Source of the DNA: Rhea pennata
Lineage: Eukaryota > Chordata > Aves > Rheiformes > Rheidae
Assembly (NCBI RefSeq): GCF_028389875.1
Contig: NC_084666.1
Coordinates: 28,428,308 to 28,492,307 of the forward strand
Length of the DNA: 64,000 nt
Direction of reading: 5' to 3'
In this document: piece by piece, positions 11,761 to 23,000 of the stretch
Layout: each line of letters opens with the position of its first letter
Position numbering within the stretch: position 1 is the stretch's first letter
Made by a program: the position numbers and the translations under genes
The notes under the pieces: model-generated
What the model was told of the DNA's origin: nothing
Seen by the model: the letters and a program-made list of their open reading frames with translations, nothing else
The model's database searches: none

Positions 11761-14700
11761 GGAGGCCGGGATTAAACCCGTTCGGAAGTCTCAGTAACGA
11801 GCTGTGCGGTGCCCGTTTCCGTGAGGGGACAGATTAGACGTTGGTTAAAGCGTTATTCACCCATAGGAAAAAAGTCAGAAAATACTTCCCTTCCCTAAAG
11901 GAATAAGGGCAAATATTTGCGCCTTGGCCAGTTTCGCGTCAAAAGCGCAGATGCTGTCTTTTTGCCAGAAATTATTCGCATTGTTTTATCGAAGCAAACC
12001 CCTGACCTTCCTTCACAGAACCGCCCCGGCTCTGACGGACACCACAGGAAAGGGCACGGGGCCCACAGGAAAGTTTCTATCGCTGCCGCCGCCCCAGCAA
12101 CTGCAGAAAAGACGAGACAGCTTGGCCGCTTTTGCCACTGGAAGTTAGCTTCGAATTTCACATAGTTCTCACAGTCACAAATCTGCGAGAGCTACTCTAA
12201 GACAAGGGACCCGGGCTGACAGGCAAGATAATGAGAGAATTCACAATAATCACCTCAGAAGAATGCAGCGGATATTCTTATATGCCAGGTGGCTGAACGT
12301 AACAATGTATTTATAAAACACTGAAAAGATTTGGCAGCTGATGGTAATAAAAACAGAAGTCATATCAACATTAACACTTCTAAGCAGTTAGAAAATAGTG
12401 ACTGCACTTTTTGCTGAAGGGCCTCAAGCCCGAAAGAGTTAAAAAGAAAATCCGTCAAGCATGTTAAAATAACAGAAAAACTACAAACCATTATCACCGT
12501 AAAGTCATCATTTTTTCCACTGTCAAATAATAAAGACCTGTCTTGCAAGTACTGTACTATAATGAGCACATCCAACAACAGCAGAAAGGATTAAACAGTG
12601 TTTTTTGCAAGCAACAAGCGTATAGCACAGTAGTTGCCAACATCTGTTACAAGAAGCCCAGAATTACACAGGCTTTGTTTAATTCTGGGCTAATTACTTG
12701 GGGTAGAAGGTCCTCCATGCCCAGTTATTGATGCTCACGTGCTCTGCAGTTTCCACACCCTTGAGATAAATGGTGTACAGCGACTTGCAGAAACTGGTAG
12801 GAACAGGAAAGCAGGAAAAGAACACTATGGAATAAATACTCGTAGCTGAAAGGAGTATTTCAGCTCAACTCTTCCCGGTAGAATTAAAAATTTGGTGAAC
12901 TGACTTTCAGATTTAAAAATGTGCTGAATTATATTATAACAATAAATGGTAAGGCAATGCAACAAGAATAGTAGGATTCATTGCTACTGATATTTTGCAG
13001 AATTTTTGGCAGTTTGTTGCACATCAGAAGTTGCTTCTGATTTTGAAGTTATTCAAAGTTAGGAGCTCAGCCTGATCTTCACAATAAATGCATATACATA
13101 AACTTAATGGAAATGAAAACTGCTGAACCTCACTGCCAGTGAAAATCTAACCACTGGTATTTAACCTTGAGTACTAAAACCTTACAGGATGCACAATCAT
13201 ACCCTTTTTGGAAACCAGTCTCCTGTTACCTGCCTGCTTTAGAAAATAGCCCTGAGGAAGTTAATATGTAAAGTACTTTACAAAGTACATCACAGCACCA
13301 GTTATTGTTAATAGGAATTATCAATGTGGGTAAAGTCCTCACTAACTGAGGCTTTCACTATACAAAGAGACACCTACTCTTGGTTCTTGCTGATGTGCCA
13401 TAATGCCTCAGGCAAATAACCGATTCTTTGTTTGCCAGCAGTTACAGTAGTTGTAAGAATGCCCTTTTTTTTTTTTTTTTTTTTATGAAGGGCTGTTATT
13501 TCTCCATTAGGGAGAAAGTGATTTTTCCAAATGCAGTCCTGTTAACTCTTGGCAGCAACTGAAGAACCAGAAACTCTCAGCTGTTGTGTTTTACTCTTTC
13601 ATCCTAAGGGCTAAAAACAAACAAACAAAACCCCTCCAAAGCCCCCACCATTCCTGCTACGTACTAGATCGCACAAGCTTTCACTACTTGTTTTAGCAAA
13701 TTCCCTTACCAGATCAGCATATACTCCAAGTCTCTCTCACATCTACTTTTTTCAGTTATGTAATACTCTTAAATTAATTTGTTAAGCTAATTCTGTCTTT
13801 TGCAAAAGATGCGTATGAAGCCTGTCACTAACTGCTGAACAAGGGGATGGAGTAGAATTTATCTCAAAGATTTTTTTAAAAAAAACGAATAAATAGGCAA
13901 GTTCTGCATAGACTGTCTTGAGCTTCAAAAGTTCTGAATGTTCACTCCTTTGTTTTACAAAGGACTGCAATTAAGATCATCTGATTTTCACACCTACAAA
14001 ATTCTTATGTGAGTGATCAGTTCATTTAAGAAGAAACTTATTTTTCTAAGGTTTTCGTTTTTTTCTTCTTTGAGGCATCTATTTTAAAATCAATTAGTTC
14101 AAATTTCTGGTTCACTACCAAATTGCAGTATTATAGTATTTTGAATCTGAAATACATTCAGAGTCTTACTTGAATTATACTAAGTCATAAAAGACACAAA
14201 GTTTAGAATCATAGATAAGTGAGCTGTAATACATCTAAAATTAATTTTTTAAACTCCTGAGGTATTGCAAAAAATGCATAAACCTATGCTATTCCTCTTC
14301 ACAAATAATCTATGAGTTTAGTAGATGAATATATGTGTTTAAAAACGCATGCACAAAATAGCAATTAGAAAACAGGTTGCCAGAAACATCAAACTGCCAT
14401 TTTATATGCCATGAAAACATCAGCTTGAAACTCCTTGAAAAATAATGCTACCTTGTAATCCCTGAAGTATTATTCTAGTGCATAGATTTTTAAACAAAAA
14501 TACCATATTGGATAATGGCACCTGGAATTACCATGAAAGCAAAATGGGGGGAGACAGAAAATACACAGTAAGAGATTAGATTTATAGATAAGGAATTATA
14601 AAACTAGCCTTACGGTTTGCCCAAGGACAAGATTTTATGTATTGCATGAGGAAGACCTTGCCATGACCAGATTTAAACCAAAGTTCTGAACACTTAAAAG

Positions 14701-16430
14701 AAGTATGAAGGGAACATTAAAGAAGTGGTAGTAATAGACCACATGTTGAAAAGTGGTCCTGGCTAAGATTTATTTCTGTATGTGAACTTCAAGAAGGCTT
14801 GTGAAAGTCTTTTTGTACTTAAGAGTGTACAAGATATTGATATGCCCTATCATCTATGCTGAATATCATCCAGCAACTACAGCCCTTATCCAAAAATGGT
14901 CATATGTAAACAACTTAAGCTTTAAGTACGAAGTATCTCAGAAGCAGACTATACTAGGTAAGATTTTTAAAAGGAAGATGAACTCACCTGTTTGGTGTGT
15001 TTTTAGACTTCTGAAGAGGAAAAAGAATTAAAGGATTTTCAGGGTATTGAAGTAGGGAAAGTGAATGTATAATTATTAATTTTACAACAGAGAAGAGGCA
15101 AAACTGCTCAGGATTATTATTTTCTTTAATAAGAGAGGCTGATATCTGTTTCCTCCTCGCTGAAGCTCCAGGTTTAGGGAATGTGCAGAGTTCATAAAAA
15201 TGTCCTTCCCCAAAAAATTCAGGTTTAAAAAAAAATATTGTTGTTCTTTGCCTAGAATGTACAGAAAGACATTTGAGAAGAAGTAGGACATTAATTGGCT
15301 TAAATAAGTGTGCTATGGTCACATGAATAATGATGATTAGTTGATTAGGCCAATAACTTCAGCTATGTTATTAAAAAGATGTATAACTGATGTGTTCAAG
15401 CATTGGAGAGCACTTCATTAGGGTAGGTCCAGGTGACTGGCAGAGACCAAGGTTGGAAGTAACTTGTGTTATAAGGCAGAGGATCTCACACAAATTAGAA
15501 ATTTATTTTTAGCAAATGATGAAAGACATGAATTCTCAACCCTAAAAACATAGTTTCTGATTTGATTCTCCCTGCTCATTTTAAGAGCCCAACATGCGGA
15601 AACACTTCTCCTCTATGGCCTTCTTGTTGGTGCATCCCAACCATCTAGGCAGCCAAATCTATTCTTTCACACACACTCTTCAGCCCTGGGTTCCTTGTGT
15701 GCTCCCAGTGTTCACTTCACAGGCACGTTCTCCACTAATTTCAGACACCTTCAACCTCTAAAACCTGTAATTTCCTATCTTCAGGCACAGGCTTCTGTAC
15801 AGTCATCAGACAGTAGCAATTTAAATCCCTTCACTTGAACGGCAGCATGAAGAGGCAACAGCTTACTGCAGGAACGGCCGTAAGGGAGTGGTGCATTCCC
15901 GGCAAGTCAAGGCAGAGCAGGATATGCTGAACTCGAGCAGCACCGTTGGGTGTTTACAGGACAGCTTTGCAACATACGGCACATCTTCTTTCCTCAGACT
16001 TTCCTGATTCCTGACAAACTGCAGTCACCCGCTAATGTTGCCGTTTCAACAGCACCAGCCAAAGGCGAGCACACACATTCCTTCCAAGCTCATGCTCCAA
16101 CACGATCCTAGCCACCAAACAGCTACCTTTTCAAGGTTCGTACAGTTGCTCCCCAGGGCTTCACTTGCTCTTTATCTAAATAAACTCTTTCAAGATTTGT
16201 GCCTGGGTAACAGGCATACTTTCTCTTCAGTCAATCCTGGCAACGTATCTTTTTAACACCTAGTTGTTTATTAGTAACATACCTGGTGCTCAAGCTAGGC
16301 AAGGGGGTAAGAAAACCGTTTTCTTAGCACCTGTGAAAACCATTAGGGTCTCTGCAACGCCCTACTGCAAGTGAATTACGGCGCCAAGAACCTGTTACCA
16401 AGAACATCTCCATTAATGTTTTGCAGAGAA
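11761..16430. other. FRYL-OCIAD1 spacer, no gene seen
   Basis: This is AT-rich intergenic sequence between two CpG islands. Open frames are short and in random frames, without recognisable domains, splice-site pairs or codon bias. A T20 run lies at 13,465-13,484. I see no CR1 copy or RNA gene here. Confidence 0.7.
13465..13484. repeat. T20 homopolymer
   Basis: An uninterrupted run of 20 T following GCCC. Simple sequence without evident retroposon context. Confidence 0.9.
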
Positions 16431-16837
16431 ACGCGTAGGAATTACCTTCAAAGCATTCACCAGCTTCTGAGACTGTGCCTGCTCGCAACCTTACTAGCGG
16501 GCAGCACTCTTTAGGCAGCCGGGAAACAAGATAAAGCACAGGAAGGCAACACCCTGTATCGACACTAACGCTCTCAATCTCGACGGCCAGCTCTGGACAG
16601 CCGCGCCGCCCTCCTCCGACTCGCACGCCAGGAGAGCAGCGACGCGGGCCAGTCGGCCGACAGGCAGCGCGCCCGCTCCCCAGCCCCACCGGCTGCTCCG
16701 CCGGCAGCAGCGTCTCGCCGCTGAGCAGCGCGGCCCCCCGCGCGGGGAGACCGCGGCGGGCGGCCATTTTCCGCACCGCGGCCCCCGCCCCCCCCCCCGC
16801 CCCAGGTACCTCCCGCCCCGGGCGCCCCCGGCGGCTC

Positions 16838-16849
16838 TGCGCATGCGCA
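16838..16849. promoter_or_regulatory. OCIAD1: NRF1-type palindromic site
   Basis: TGCGCATGCGCA is a perfect dyad and a full match to the consensus of nuclear respiratory factor 1. It lies about 100 bases upstream of the OCIAD1 start codon, the usual place for a functional NRF1 site. NRF1 drives many genes of mitochondrial function, which fits the mitochondrial role of OCIAD1. Binding is inferred. Confidence 0.7.
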
Positions 16850-16862
16850 CGCCGCGCGTCTG

Positions 16863-16869
16863 CTTCCGG
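16863..16869 (-). promoter_or_regulatory. OCIAD1: ETS-type site
   Basis: CTTCCGG on the plus strand (CCGGAAG on the minus strand) is the core for ETS-family factors such as GABP. It lies 14 bases right of the NRF1-type palindrome, a common pairing in nuclear genes for mitochondrial proteins. Confidence 0.5.
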
Positions 16870-16950
16870 GTCGGCGGGCCAAGGTGGCGCAGGAGGTTCC
16901 GGTGCGGCCCGCCGCCGCGAGCAGCGCGGCCCTGCTGCCCCGCCCCCGCC

Positions 16951-17001
16951 ATGGAGGCCGGGCAGGGCCCCGGCGGCGGCCAGGTCGGCGAGCCGGCCGA
17001 G
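16951..17001 (+). CDS. OCIAD1: OCIAD1 coding exon 1
   Basis: Encodes residues 1-17 (MEAGQGPGG... ending EPAE), Gly/Glu-rich and poorly conserved in the family. The donor is GAG|GTACCA and the exon ends in phase 0, matching the phase-0 acceptor of exon 2. An in-frame ATG lies upstream at 16,843 without an intervening stop. Confidence 0.75.
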
Positions 17002-20000
17002 GTACCATCGCCGCTCGGCGGCACTGCCCGTGCAAGCCCCGGCAGCGCGGCGCCGCCGCGTCGTTGCTGCTGGGGGGGGGGGGCGAAGGCCCAGCCCGGC
17101 CCGGCCCGGCCCGGCCCGGCCCGGCCCGACCCGGCGGGGGGGGAGGGGCAAGTCGCGGCGGGCCGATGCCCTTGAGACGTTCCCGGGGCGCGGCCGCGCT
17201 GGGCCTCGGCCGCAGCTGCCGTCCGCGCTGCCAGCGGCCTGCTCGGGGTGGGCAGAAGGCCAGGCCGCGGCGCGGAGCCTTGCACTGCCGGGGGGGGGGG
17301 GGGGGGGCGGCGGGCACCTTCCCCCCGGTGGCAGCTTCTCGCGGGATGGCGGAACAGGCGGCCGGGTGTCACCGAGCCTCAGGGTATACATGGACAAATC
17401 CTTCCGTGTCACTGAAACCACGCAGCATCTTTAAAACCTGGGGATTTAATGAGCTGTCAGAGTTAACTGATTTTTGGAGGCAGGTTGCAAGGCCCGAATC
17501 AGGCTTTCGTGAGTCGCAATTTGTACATACTCGAGATATCTTTCTCCTTCTCCTTTTTTTTAAAAGCATTAAGTTTTTTCATAACAATATATTTCATGTT
17601 ATATATATAGGCAAAAAGGCACCTTTTTTAAATATAACTGTGTCAAACTTAAGGCACTATGATGTGCAAATGTTTTGTCATTGAAAAATCCCCCAAACCT
17701 TCCCTTTTTTCATTCGTTTTCTTATTGATTTCCCTGATAAAAGAATTCAGTACCTAAGCCTTATGTGCCAACAGAGGAGGAAAGACGACTCCTCAAGGAA
17801 TGTAGCGAAGAGAGTGCCCGGTATAGAGGTAAGTTTCACTCACTAGTAAACTTATTTTGCCATTCTTCTACCTGTAGTTTTTGTTGGTGTCTGAGGAATT
17901 GAAGAGGGAAGGCCCAGGTCAGTGTGTCAGGACAGTTCATTAAGGAACATCACGTGGCCTCATGTTGCATCCTACTACATGCTGATCTATGTTGAGTATA
18001 TATTAAAAGTTTGCAGGACATGAGTCATGTAGAAAGTACAAAGTACTTTGTAAAATTTATGCTTTACAGCAAGACCCCTTCATGCTTTGAACTAACGTGT
18101 TTATTAACAAGCTGAATATTAGATATAATTTATGTAGCCAAAGTAACATATAAATTAACATTATAATTATTTATGTATCTTAACATTTGATTTCCTTTAT
18201 TTCTGGAAAATTGTGAAGAGAATGCTCTGTCAAGTACTCACTCAGCTGAGGAAAATCTTTGCATCCACGAATAGCCAAACATTTGGGGTTTTGTTCTAAA
18301 TAATAGCCAAGACTTTCAGACATGATTATGCAGTCAATAATGATTTCTGTACTACAGCTAAATATACAGTGGTAATAAACATGCATTGTTTTTACAGAAT
18401 GTCGTGTGTCTCAGCTTCATTTACTTTAAATACCAAGATTGTAGTGGTTTTTTGTTTTTTGTTTTACAAAACATTGAACAATTGAGAATTGATTACAATA
18501 TTAAAGTTTGTTTCTGTAATCCAAAAGTTCAAGTGAATGTTCCATATATGCTCGGTTACGAGGTTTGTTCAGGCTTTCTGATGTGATTGCTATCCACTAT
18601 TTTAGCACATGCTAGTGGATTATTTCTGATGCTGATAGGTGGCTTAGCAGAAATTGGGACAGATAAAGAATGTGGCAGCTCATTTGCTAAATTTAGATTC
18701 TGATTTCTGCTGGCAACCAGTAGTTTATAAGGCAACTTTAAAGGCATTGTGGTTTTGAACTAACAATTCAAAATTGGCTGGTATCTGCTTTATCTTTGGC
18801 CATTTCTACTTTGGCATTCTCTGCCATTTTTATTCTGGAATACCTGGAAGCCCTTAGCTTGTTTGGCAAAATCTAGTTATGTTCCTTGTATTTCTGAAGC
18901 AAAGAGAATCAGGGTCATTAACGATAAGACTATAATTGGTTATGGTTTAGCAGTGATTTCCTTTATAGAGGATCAGAAGAGAGAGAGTTTTGTTTTTCTT
19001 GAGGTGTTTTACTGTGAATTCTTAATTGCCAGGGAAACTTACTGAGGTGTTCATCTCTGCACATAGTCTAAAGAAACACCATGAAGGTGTTCTTGTTTAG
19101 AAGCCCCAAGTTAATTTCTTCAGTAATTTCACTTGAATGTCATTTTAGGGAGCTGCAACAAGAATTGTTTTTTTATTATTATTATTGTTTTGTTTTTTCT
19201 TTCCAGGAGCTGTGTACTGTACTGCTATCTCACTGTGTGGTTATCTCACTAAGAGAGCCTAAGGCCCTTCACTGTTTTTTTAGGCTCTCTGTCTTTGTTT
19301 TATGGTTTTGCATTACACGCACCTATACTGTTGTATTAGCTGTATTAAATAGATATCATTTAAACTCTCCTTCCTGAACAGTATAGGCTCCCTGTGTGGC
19401 TGCCCTGACACCATTAGTTCTTATTGTGCCAATTTTTGTTGTTCACAGATTTTGGATTACACACAAAATTACACTTGTATGTTTTCAGCTTGTTTATTCG
19501 CATTTCAGGTTGTAGTCAATTTGTTCTTGCAAACCCTCTACCCTCTCTCGTTTGTGATGGCTTTCTATTGACAACTCCTATTTCAGAAATTTTGGCTGGT
19601 CATTTTTTCATTGATTTTAATATATGCTTTATTGGTATTACCATTTTTAAGCACATTATTGTGTAATGTAAATTCTAATGCCTTAAAAACATGAGTTACA
19701 TATATAATTTAATTTTATCACACTTGTAATCTCATTAGCAAGTAAAATCAAGTTTCACTGGTATGACTTTTTCCCTGTAAGACTTTTGACTAGGATTAAT
19801 TACATTCCAATCCATAATTATGAACTTTCCATTATTTTTTTTGAAGCAGAAAATGTCCCTTTTGCCCATAGCAGTGAAAAGTATTAATATTTCCTGGTTT
19901 TTTAAGCTGCTTTTGTCCATTTTCTATACTTCGTAATTATTTATAATGATTTTTATGTATAACCCCAATCTTCATTTTCCTGTTGCTTTTTCTAAATTTC

Positions 20001-23000
20001 TGATTACCATTTAATGCAACTTTTATGCTCACGTTGTATCATCTGTTAGCACTACAGTGTATAACACATCTTAGGTGCCCAAATGTTTATGCTGGGCCTA
20101 TAAATCATTTCTGACATCAAAGGTTTTAGAAGAGAATATTAATGTTATTGCTTGCGTATAACTTGCAGTGTATATTTTGAAGTCCTCTGTAATATTTTAG
20201 CCTAAAATATAGACTTAATCTAGCAGATCATAGGTATCAAAACGCTATAAGCATCTAGCGCTGTTGACAAAATTTTCTCCCCTAAGTAAAGTTAATGAAG
20301 TCATTAAGCCTTTTTGTAACATCTACGTTTTCATTCCTGTTTAAGAAGTAGTTTAATTATGACATGTTTAAGCTTTTAATGAAATTAACTTTAGTCTTCA
20401 GTCATGTTCATTACTGCAGTGTTTCTGTATCGTATATAAGCATGGTAGTCTTACAGTTTCAAAGAATGTTAATCTTCCGGATTGCATAATTACCATTGCA
20501 TGTGTAAGCATCCTGTATGCTTTCTGCTGTCTTCAGATGCTTCCTGCCATCTGAAGTCATTCAGCGTGACAAAAATTGACCCAAACAAATCGTTTGCAAT
20601 TTGCAAAGTTAAGCAAATTGTGATAGGCAGTAACTTTGTTCATGCTCATATTTTCCTCCCAGTTTCTACGGTTTGATCCATAAGCTATGGAAAAATCTGC
20701 CCTGCTCTATATTTTGCTGGTAAATAAAGCTGATCAGGTTACCTAATTATAACTATTTTATTTTTTATCTTTTTAAGATCTAGAATGATTCAAAAGTTCT
20801 TAAAACAAAATCAAGCCTTTTGGTTATCAAAAAATTTTAAAGTCACTGTCTTCTACGTTAGTGTCTTCTATCCTAAGGAGATGTGTATGATTCTCAGGTT
20901 TGAAGTTCTTTATACCGAAGTAGTTGCAGCTAGAAGTCAGCTTCACCTAGAATCTTTTTGCTAGAGCTTTATCTCATCTGCTGTTGGCTTTCGTATTTTA
21001 GGAAGCATGAAGTCTAACGAACAGCAAAGGACTCATCAACCAGTACTGCATAATACGTGGTAGATCTCAAAAAGTTGGAACTGAGAATGTTTCACAATTT
21101 ATGCAGTTTTATACCCACCCCACCCATATATACTTGTACAAATGGCCTTCATAAGACCTAGTAACTCCCATATTTAATTTTGTGTTCAGTTAAATGTGGT
21201 TGAAAATAATGAAAATTTTATTTTTAAACTACTTTTCTTCTTCACAGCTTTTCCTTTGGCTGCCGTGAGCATGCTTGCCACTAGTCTCTTAATTAGGAAA
21301 GGTAAAGTTTAAACATATTTGGTTTAATTTGTAAATTCAATCTTGTCATTTACCTGACTTACAGTTCCTGAAACTAAAGGAGGAGTAAAACTTTAAGTAC
21401 TTAAAACTTAATAAAAAATGACCAAGAATTTCAATTTCATTTGACAAATACAGTATCACAGAGAATATGAAACAATTATTCTACAGTATGTGATATTCAT
21501 ACTGTGTGTGTTGTTTAAAGATCTTAGATGATTAAATATCCTAGTAATTCTTAGATTTTTCTAATTTTATGGGAAAGTTAGATGATCAGGTTTTTTTTGA
21601 ATTTGCTTTAAAGTCTAAGAGAGTAAGCTGTTACCCTGATGTTATGGAAAATAACTGACATTTATATTCAGATGAAGAGTTAAATGTTCCCTCAGCTTAC
21701 TTGTTAATAACTTACTACTTTCCTTCCTCATTTTCAGGTGTTCTAAGAGATAATTCAAGATTTGGCTCTCTTATTAAAGTTGCCTGTAAGTAAAAGCTAT
21801 ATACTTCATCTTGCATTTGTGATTTAGGTTCTGAAATCTGTTACACAGATATAATTCCCGTGAAACTAGTTGGCAACTTCACTGGATCACATATCCTTGT
21901 ATTGCTGCAACTGTACTTGAAGGTGGAGCTATATGATCTGATATATTCAGAATAAATTTCACCTTCCTGATGCTGATTCTTTCTAAATAGGATTGACTCG
22001 GATAGTCAGCAACTTCTTCTTCATCTATGTATCTCAACTGCCACATCTCATATTGCAAGAAATTATGCCATATCGAGAGGTAGAGCATATTATTTATTCA
22101 TTTTCAAATTTTGCAGGAGATTTTGCACAAGTTTTGTTCATAGGCTTTGTATAAAATTGTAAGATTTGAAATATTTTTGAAAACGGTAATATAAAAATTC
22201 AAGATAAGAACGCTATAAATAGATACTGTGAAAATTTGCTTTAATTGTTTTCCCTTTCGTAAGTCTGGCAAGAATAACTATTTTGTGTGATGGAGCTTAA
22301 AGATGAAATTAAGTGTTGTCAGAACTAAAATCACACTCATTAGGAATGTTGTAACCATTGGTATTAATGGTATTAAAGCATTTCCTCTGTTTATTATAAC
22401 TGAAAATGAGTAAAGGAAAATGCTTCTTTAATATATCTTCTATATTATTCTCTGCTGTGTAAAACTTGTGTTGTAGGAGGGAAGAAACAAACACTTAAAG
22501 TGACGGGTTTTTTTTCCCTCACTAGTTCCTGAACTATAAACATTGTGATTTGTAAGGCTGCCATCTGAAACTAATTCTTTCTTGGAAAGTGATTATATTT
22601 TCAGTTAGTAGTATCTGTCTAATATTTCTGCTTGCTCTGGCTTATATAATTTCTCACTATTGTTTAAAAGTTTGGAAGTCTAAAAGATATCTTCTAAAAT
22701 ACTAGAACAGCATGCTGCTGCTGCAGTGAAGTCTCCATAAAGGACTTTGCCAGAGTACACCCACCCTTCCCTTCCTAATTTGAAGGTCATTATTCATGTG
22801 TCTTATTTGTCCCATTCAGGCTATTTTATTTTTTTTCCTGGATACTATGCATGCACAATTATAGGAAAACTGCAATTTCATGTGAAGGATTTTGGATTCA
22901 GTGTAATCAGATGCAAATTAATAAATTAACCTGTCCAATGTAATACATGATAGTAAAACAGGAAGCCGCCGTCTTGCCAGTCTGCCCAGATAGAGCCAAC

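Larger units (their letters stand above)
16590..17370. promoter_or_regulatory. OCIAD1: CpG island, OCIAD1 promoter and first exon
   Basis: About 0.8 kb of dense CpG sequence surrounds the OCIAD1 start codon at 16,951. Upstream elements visible by eye are a CCATTTT-containing YY1-like motif at 16,761-16,770, a perfect NRF1-type palindrome at 16,838-16,849 and an ETS-type CTTCCGG at 16,863-16,869. This set, with no TATA box, is typical of housekeeping and nuclear-encoded mitochondrial genes. The right half, inside intron 1, holds G-runs and a GCCCG repeat. Long open frames on both strands here are stop-poor GC-rich sequence. Confidence 0.85.
17002..17743 (+). other. OCIAD1: OCIAD1 intron 1
   Basis: 742 bases. 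The left half belongs to the CpG island and contains G12, a GCCCG tandem repeat and G18; the right half is AT-rich. No other feature seen. Confidence 0.75.

Noticed and set aside
16324-17421. 365-codon minus-strand frame across the OCIAD1 island
   Set aside because: Same composition effect, antisense to OCIAD1 exon 1; no domain. A divergent transcript with a donor-like GAAG|GTAATT near 16,446 is possible but unsupported.
17751-17828. Alternative acceptor at TTCAG (17,750) for OCIAD1 exon 2
   Set aside because: It would shift the frame relative to exon 1; the acceptor at 17,743 keeps it open and phase 0.
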